A stretch of DNA of 60,738 nt from an uncultured Myxococcales bacterium (lineage in GTDB: Bacteria > Myxococcota_A > UBA9042), in contig CAITYF010000021.1 in the NCBI GenBank assembly GCA_903896545.1, forward strand, positions 1-60,738, in the 5' to 3' direction. Of this stretch, positions 58,116 through 60,738 are shown one piece after another. Position 1 is the first letter of the stretch. Each line of letters opens with the position of its first letter. The notes under the pieces are model-generated. The model was given only the letters and a program-made list of their open reading frames with translations. It made no database searches and was not told the DNA's origin. A program made the position numbers and the translations under genes.

Positions 58116-60179
58116 TCAAAACCGCAGCTTCACCGTCATCATCACCGTCCGCGGCTCGCCGGGGCGAAAATGCACGTCATCCACCGCCAAGGGCTCATTT
58201 TTCAGCCGCGAAGTGTAGAAGTATTCCGAATCCCGCCACGCGACATCGAACAGGTTCGCCACCTGTAGCGTTGTGCCCCAGCGCTCGTTCTGCCAGCCCA
58301 CGACCGCGTCGGTCACCGCGTACGGCTGCGACAGATGCCCGCCGACGTCGTCCAGCGGATACGCGCCCACGTAACGCACGCGGGCGGTGGTGAAAATCCC
58401 GCTCGGGTGTTGGGCAATCGCGTTGCCGGACAGCAACAGCTGCGGCGCGCGGGCCAGCGGTAGGCCGGTATCGCGGGCGTGCGCCCACGTGTAGCTCGCG
58501 TCCACGTCCGCGTGCAGCCAGATCAGCGGTTTCACCCGCACGGCCACTTCACCACCATAGCGACGCGCCGGTCCGATCTCGATGTTCGCGCCCGCATCCG
58601 CGTCAAACGCCACGTCGTGATCCGTGTCCATCCACCACGCCACGCCGGTCAGCTCCAGCTTGCGCGCCAGCCAGAACGTGCGCAGCCCGACTTCCGCGCC
58701 TTTGGACGCCGCGATGCCCGTAAAGCCCGGCGCCACCGCCGCGCGCGCGTGGGGCAAGCGAAAACCGTTGCCGTAGTCGAAAAATAGCTGCACGTCGTCG
58801 GTGAACTTGTAGAGCAGGCTCGCCTTGGGACTTGGCACGAGCGCCAGGCGCTGCCCGCTCGCATCCGGCTGGCCGGTTACCGCGTGCAGGTCGTGCACAA
58901 CGAACAGCGTCTCGTCCAGCCGCAACCCAGCGCGAAGACTGAGCTTTGCCGTCAACTGCAACTCTTCATCGCCGTACAGCCCGCCCGACGTCTGCGTCAT
59001 CGCCAGCCCGTAGACCTGCTCGCGCAGCTGCCGCGCCGTCGTGTGCCACAGCTCTGGCGAAATCGCGTCGTTGCGCACCTGCACGCCGATCCGCGAGCGC
59101 AGCGTCATCTCGCCGGGCAGCTGGCTTGTCCACTTGACCGCCGACTCGCCGCCCAGCGTCGTGCGGCTCTCGATCTGCGCGATCTGGTCGCCGTTCAGCG
59201 GATCGTCCGTGAAGCCCGTGAAGTCGTGGAACAGCTCAAGCGACTTGTGCTGCACGTACAGCTGGTTGCGCCAGGAACCGTTGGCAAGCGGGGTCGTCAG
59301 CGTCGCGGCCGTCAGCAGCCGTGATGAAGAGCCGCCGTCGGTCGGATTGAACGCGCCAAACACCGGAATCTCGCCATCCAGCACCGCGCGCTCCGGCAGT
59401 AGGCCCGGCGCATACCAGCTGCCGGCATAGTACATCGCCAGCACTTCCATGGTGTTGCGACCGAGCGGCAGTGCCAGCTTGGTCTGCGCGTTCACCCGAT
59501 GACTCTGCCCGGCGACCGTGAAGCCGTCCGTGCCCTGCGCCTCGAACGCCGCGATGAGGGAACCGCCAGCCAGCGGCGTGGTGAAAATCGCCAAACCGCG
59601 TCGCGTGTTGTAACTGCCAAACGAGCCACTGACCTCGCTTTTTGGCGCCGACGAACGCAGCGTCAGCCGGAGCGTACCGGCGGTCGCAAACGAGCCATCC
59701 TCTGCCGCGTACGCGCCTTTGCGGGCGTCCACGCTCTCGATCAGCTCGGGAATCAGGAAGTGCAGGTCCAGGTAGCCGATGCCGTGGACGTGCGACACCT
59801 CGTTGATCGGGATGCCGTCAACGTACATCGCCAGATCCGCGCCATGGTCGGCGTCAAAGCCGCGCAGCAGGTACTGGGGCGCTTTGCCGCCGCCTTCGTG
59901 CAGGCCGACGACCAGATTGGGCACGAGGTGCAGAAAGTCGTACGGCACGGCGACTGGGCCAGCTGCGATGTCCGCGCCGGGAATAGTCTTTTGCGAAGCC
60001 GATAGCACGCGTGGACGCTGGCCCTCCACCGTGATGCTGTACGGACCGTCGTCCTCGGTGCTGGCCATCGGCAGCTCGGTTGGACTGGCAATGTCAGGCA
60101 GATCCTGGGCCCAAGCCAGGCCCGACGAAGCCACCAGCGCGGCGAGCGTCAGAATCAGCTGGAACAGGCGAGTCGGCAT
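58116..60179 (-). CDS. TonB-dependent outer-membrane receptor, subfamily 1 (paralogue)
   Basis: A 687-residue receptor. Signal peptide cleaved near GLAWAQ (about 24). Plug: AVPYDFLHLVPNLVVGLHEGGGKAPQYLLRGFDADHGADLAMYVDGIPINEVSHVHGIGYLDLHFLIPEL, sharing its key motifs with the receptor at 50880-53108. The barrel ends PRTVMMTVKLRF, a proper C-terminal signal. No TonB/ExbBD genes are next to it, so it would use the set at 47-48.8 kb or another. Ligand unknown. Confidence 0.9.
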   Translation of the reverse strand: MPTRLFQLILTLAALVASSGLAWAQDLPDIASPTELPMASTEDDGPYSITVEGQRPRVLSASQKTIPGADIAAGPVAVPYDFLHLVPNLVVGLHEGGGKAPQYLLRGFDADHGADLAMYVDGIPINEVSHVHGIGYLDLHFLIPELIESVDARKGAYAAEDGSFATAGTLRLTLRSSAPKSEVSGSFGSYNTRRGLAIFTTPLAGGSLIAAFEAQGTDGFTVAGQSHRVNAQTKLALPLGRNTMEVLAMYYAGSWYAPGLLPERAVLDGEIPVFGAFNPTDGGSSSRLLTAATLTTPLANGSWRNQLYVQHKSLELFHDFTGFTDDPLNGDQIAQIESRTTLGGESAVKWTSQLPGEMTLRSRIGVQVRNDAISPELWHTTARQLREQVYGLAMTQTSGGLYGDEELQLTAKLSLRAGLRLDETLFVVHDLHAVTGQPDASGQRLALVPSPKASLLYKFTDDVQLFFDYGNGFRLPHARAAVAPGFTGIAASKGAEVGLRTFWLARKLELTGVAWWMDTDHDVAFDADAGANIEIGPARRYGGEVAVRVKPLIWLHADVDASYTWAHARDTGLPLARAPQLLLSGNAIAQHPSGIFTTARVRYVGAYPLDDVGGHLSQPYAVTDAVVGWQNERWGTTLQVANLFDVAWRDSEYFYTSRLKNEPLAVDDVHFRPGEPRTVMMTVKLRF

Positions 60180-60257
60180 CGTGCGAAGCTCTGGACGCTG
60201 CGTCGGTGCCGCGTTCAGTCCGCAGTTTCGCCGGAGCCGCATCGATGCACAACGGGG

Positions 60258-60608
60258 TTACAAGGCGGTCCAGTTCTCGACGGCGACGCCTTCCAGCCCG
60301 GCAAAGTCGGCGAAGTTGGCGGTGACGACAACGAGGCCGTGGATGCGCGCGATGGCGGCAATCTGGCCGTCGGCGAAGGCAAGCGGTCGGCCAAGCCGCT
60401 CCCGTTGCCCACGCACTCCGCCGTGCCACGCCGCTGCGGGCGCGTCATAGGGCAGGATCGGCAGTGTCTGCGCGACGACCTCGTGCAGGTAGCGATGAAG
60501 CGCCTGACGTCGGGCGCCCGCCGGTAGACGTGCAACGCCGTACATGGCCTCGTGCCACGTCACGGACGCGATGGCGCATTCGCCGCGGTGTGCCGCCAAA
60601 CGCGCCAT
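60258..60608 (-). CDS. PIN-domain (VapC-like) toxin, N-terminus lost or frameshifted
   Basis: A 116-residue PIN-domain protein read from ATG 60608. It keeps the middle and C-terminal acidic positions: ASVTWHEAMYGVARL, PLAFADGQIAAIARIHGLVVVTANFADF. The usual first strand (LLDTN with the first catalytic Asp) is absent; upstream in-frame codons read ALAEPVKPQLNAAF, which fits the family, but before that the similarity ends. Either the gene is truncated or a frameshift separates the first strand. It might be an inactive toxin. Confidence 0.65.
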   Translation of the reverse strand: MARLAAHRGECAIASVTWHEAMYGVARLPAGARRQALHRYLHEVVAQTLPILPYDAPAAAWHGGVRGQRERLGRPLAFADGQIAAIARIHGLVVVTANFADFAGLEGVAVENWTAL

Positions 60609-60639
60609 GAACGCCGCGTTCAGCTGCGGTTTGACCGGT

Positions 60640-60738
60640 TCAGCGAGCGCTGTTGACGGCTTCGACTTTCCGCCACTCTCCGGCTTTTTCCGCGTACCCC
60701 TCCGCGGCAGTCAGCGACGCCGTGCAGCCCGGACCGCC
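60640..60738 (-). CDS. C-terminal end of a gene running off the window
   Basis: An open frame enters from the right edge and stops at TGA 60640-60642. Its last residues read EGYAEKAGEWRKVEAVNSAR, which looks like real coding sequence. It overlaps the region where the PIN protein's N-terminus would be. Product not identifiable. Confidence 0.35.
   Translation of the reverse strand, partial: GGPGCTASLTAAEGYAEKAGEWRKVEAVNSAR

Overview
The window is GC-rich and densely coded on both strands. It carries many lipoproteins with a Cys lipobox followed by Asp/Ala/Thr-rich linkers, multihaem cytochromes, an ECF sigma factor and arsenosugar and selenium genes. This resembles a Myxococcota or deltaproteobacteria-like organism with a respiratory, sulfur- and metal-oriented lifestyle. 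The assignment is inferred from gene content; there is no rRNA or complete tRNA here.

Layout. 0.3-5.2 kb (+): a four-gene NADH/iron-sulfur flavoprotein operon (NuoE-like, NuoF/HydB-like, a ferredoxin-GltD-polyferredoxin fusion, a 4-cluster ferredoxin), then a DUF1232 protein. 5.8-8.9 kb (-): envelope lipoproteins, including a papain-like amidase and a rhodanese-thioredoxin fusion. 9.3-11 kb (+): yedF-selD, selenium metabolism. 11-16.7 kb: an arsenosugar-type locus (ArsM, a small membrane protein, a CCG-domain Fe-S protein, ArsS, a TVP38 membrane protein and two TIGR04282/TIGR04283-type transferases). 16.9-21 kb: a sigma factor fused to a zinc finger, a CoA-disulfide reductase-rhodanese, thioredoxin, small membrane proteins and a methyltransferase.

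21.1-32.3 kb holds the most unusual locus. A long minus-strand gene series runs: ArsM-like methyltransferase, a tiny Cys-rich peptide, a radical SAM/SPASM enzyme, a thioredoxin-thioredoxin reductase fusion, an OPT-family transporter, an HlyD/permease/ATPase exporter, an SQR-like flavoprotein, a short conserved-looking protein and a Gly-Met repeat lipoprotein. It looks like a ribosomally made, post-translationally modified peptide (RiPP) system. The peptide's UGA stop is followed by a 19-bp hairpin in the geometry of a bacterial SECIS. Readthrough would add eight residues including another Cys, so the precursor may be a selenopeptide.

32.4-40.2 kb: a DUF2202 lipoprotein, a haem-binding DUF3365 lipoprotein, then an octahaem OTR-family cytochrome, a split YeeE/YedE transporter (second half fused to a degenerate rhodanese) and a CbcL-like quinone-linked cytochrome. 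This is a coherent sulfur-oxyanion respiratory module. 40.2-47 kb is accessory DNA: a tyrosine-integrase stump, tRNA 3'-end fragments that look like att scars, a Cys-rich lipoprotein, a ParE/Phd toxin-antitoxin pair, a winged-helix protein and a large serine recombinase.

47-60.7 kb is a TonB-dependent uptake region: TonB-ExbD-ExbB, two unidentified lipoproteins and a receptor; a MetE remnant; a porin-like protein with a beta-propeller lipoprotein; an XRE-PBP-like regulator with a palindrome in the divergent promoter; a second paralogous receptor; and a PIN-domain toxin at the edge. A 133-bp dispersed repeat occurs at 5.6 and 9.1 kb, with a hairpin-core fragment at 42.3 kb.
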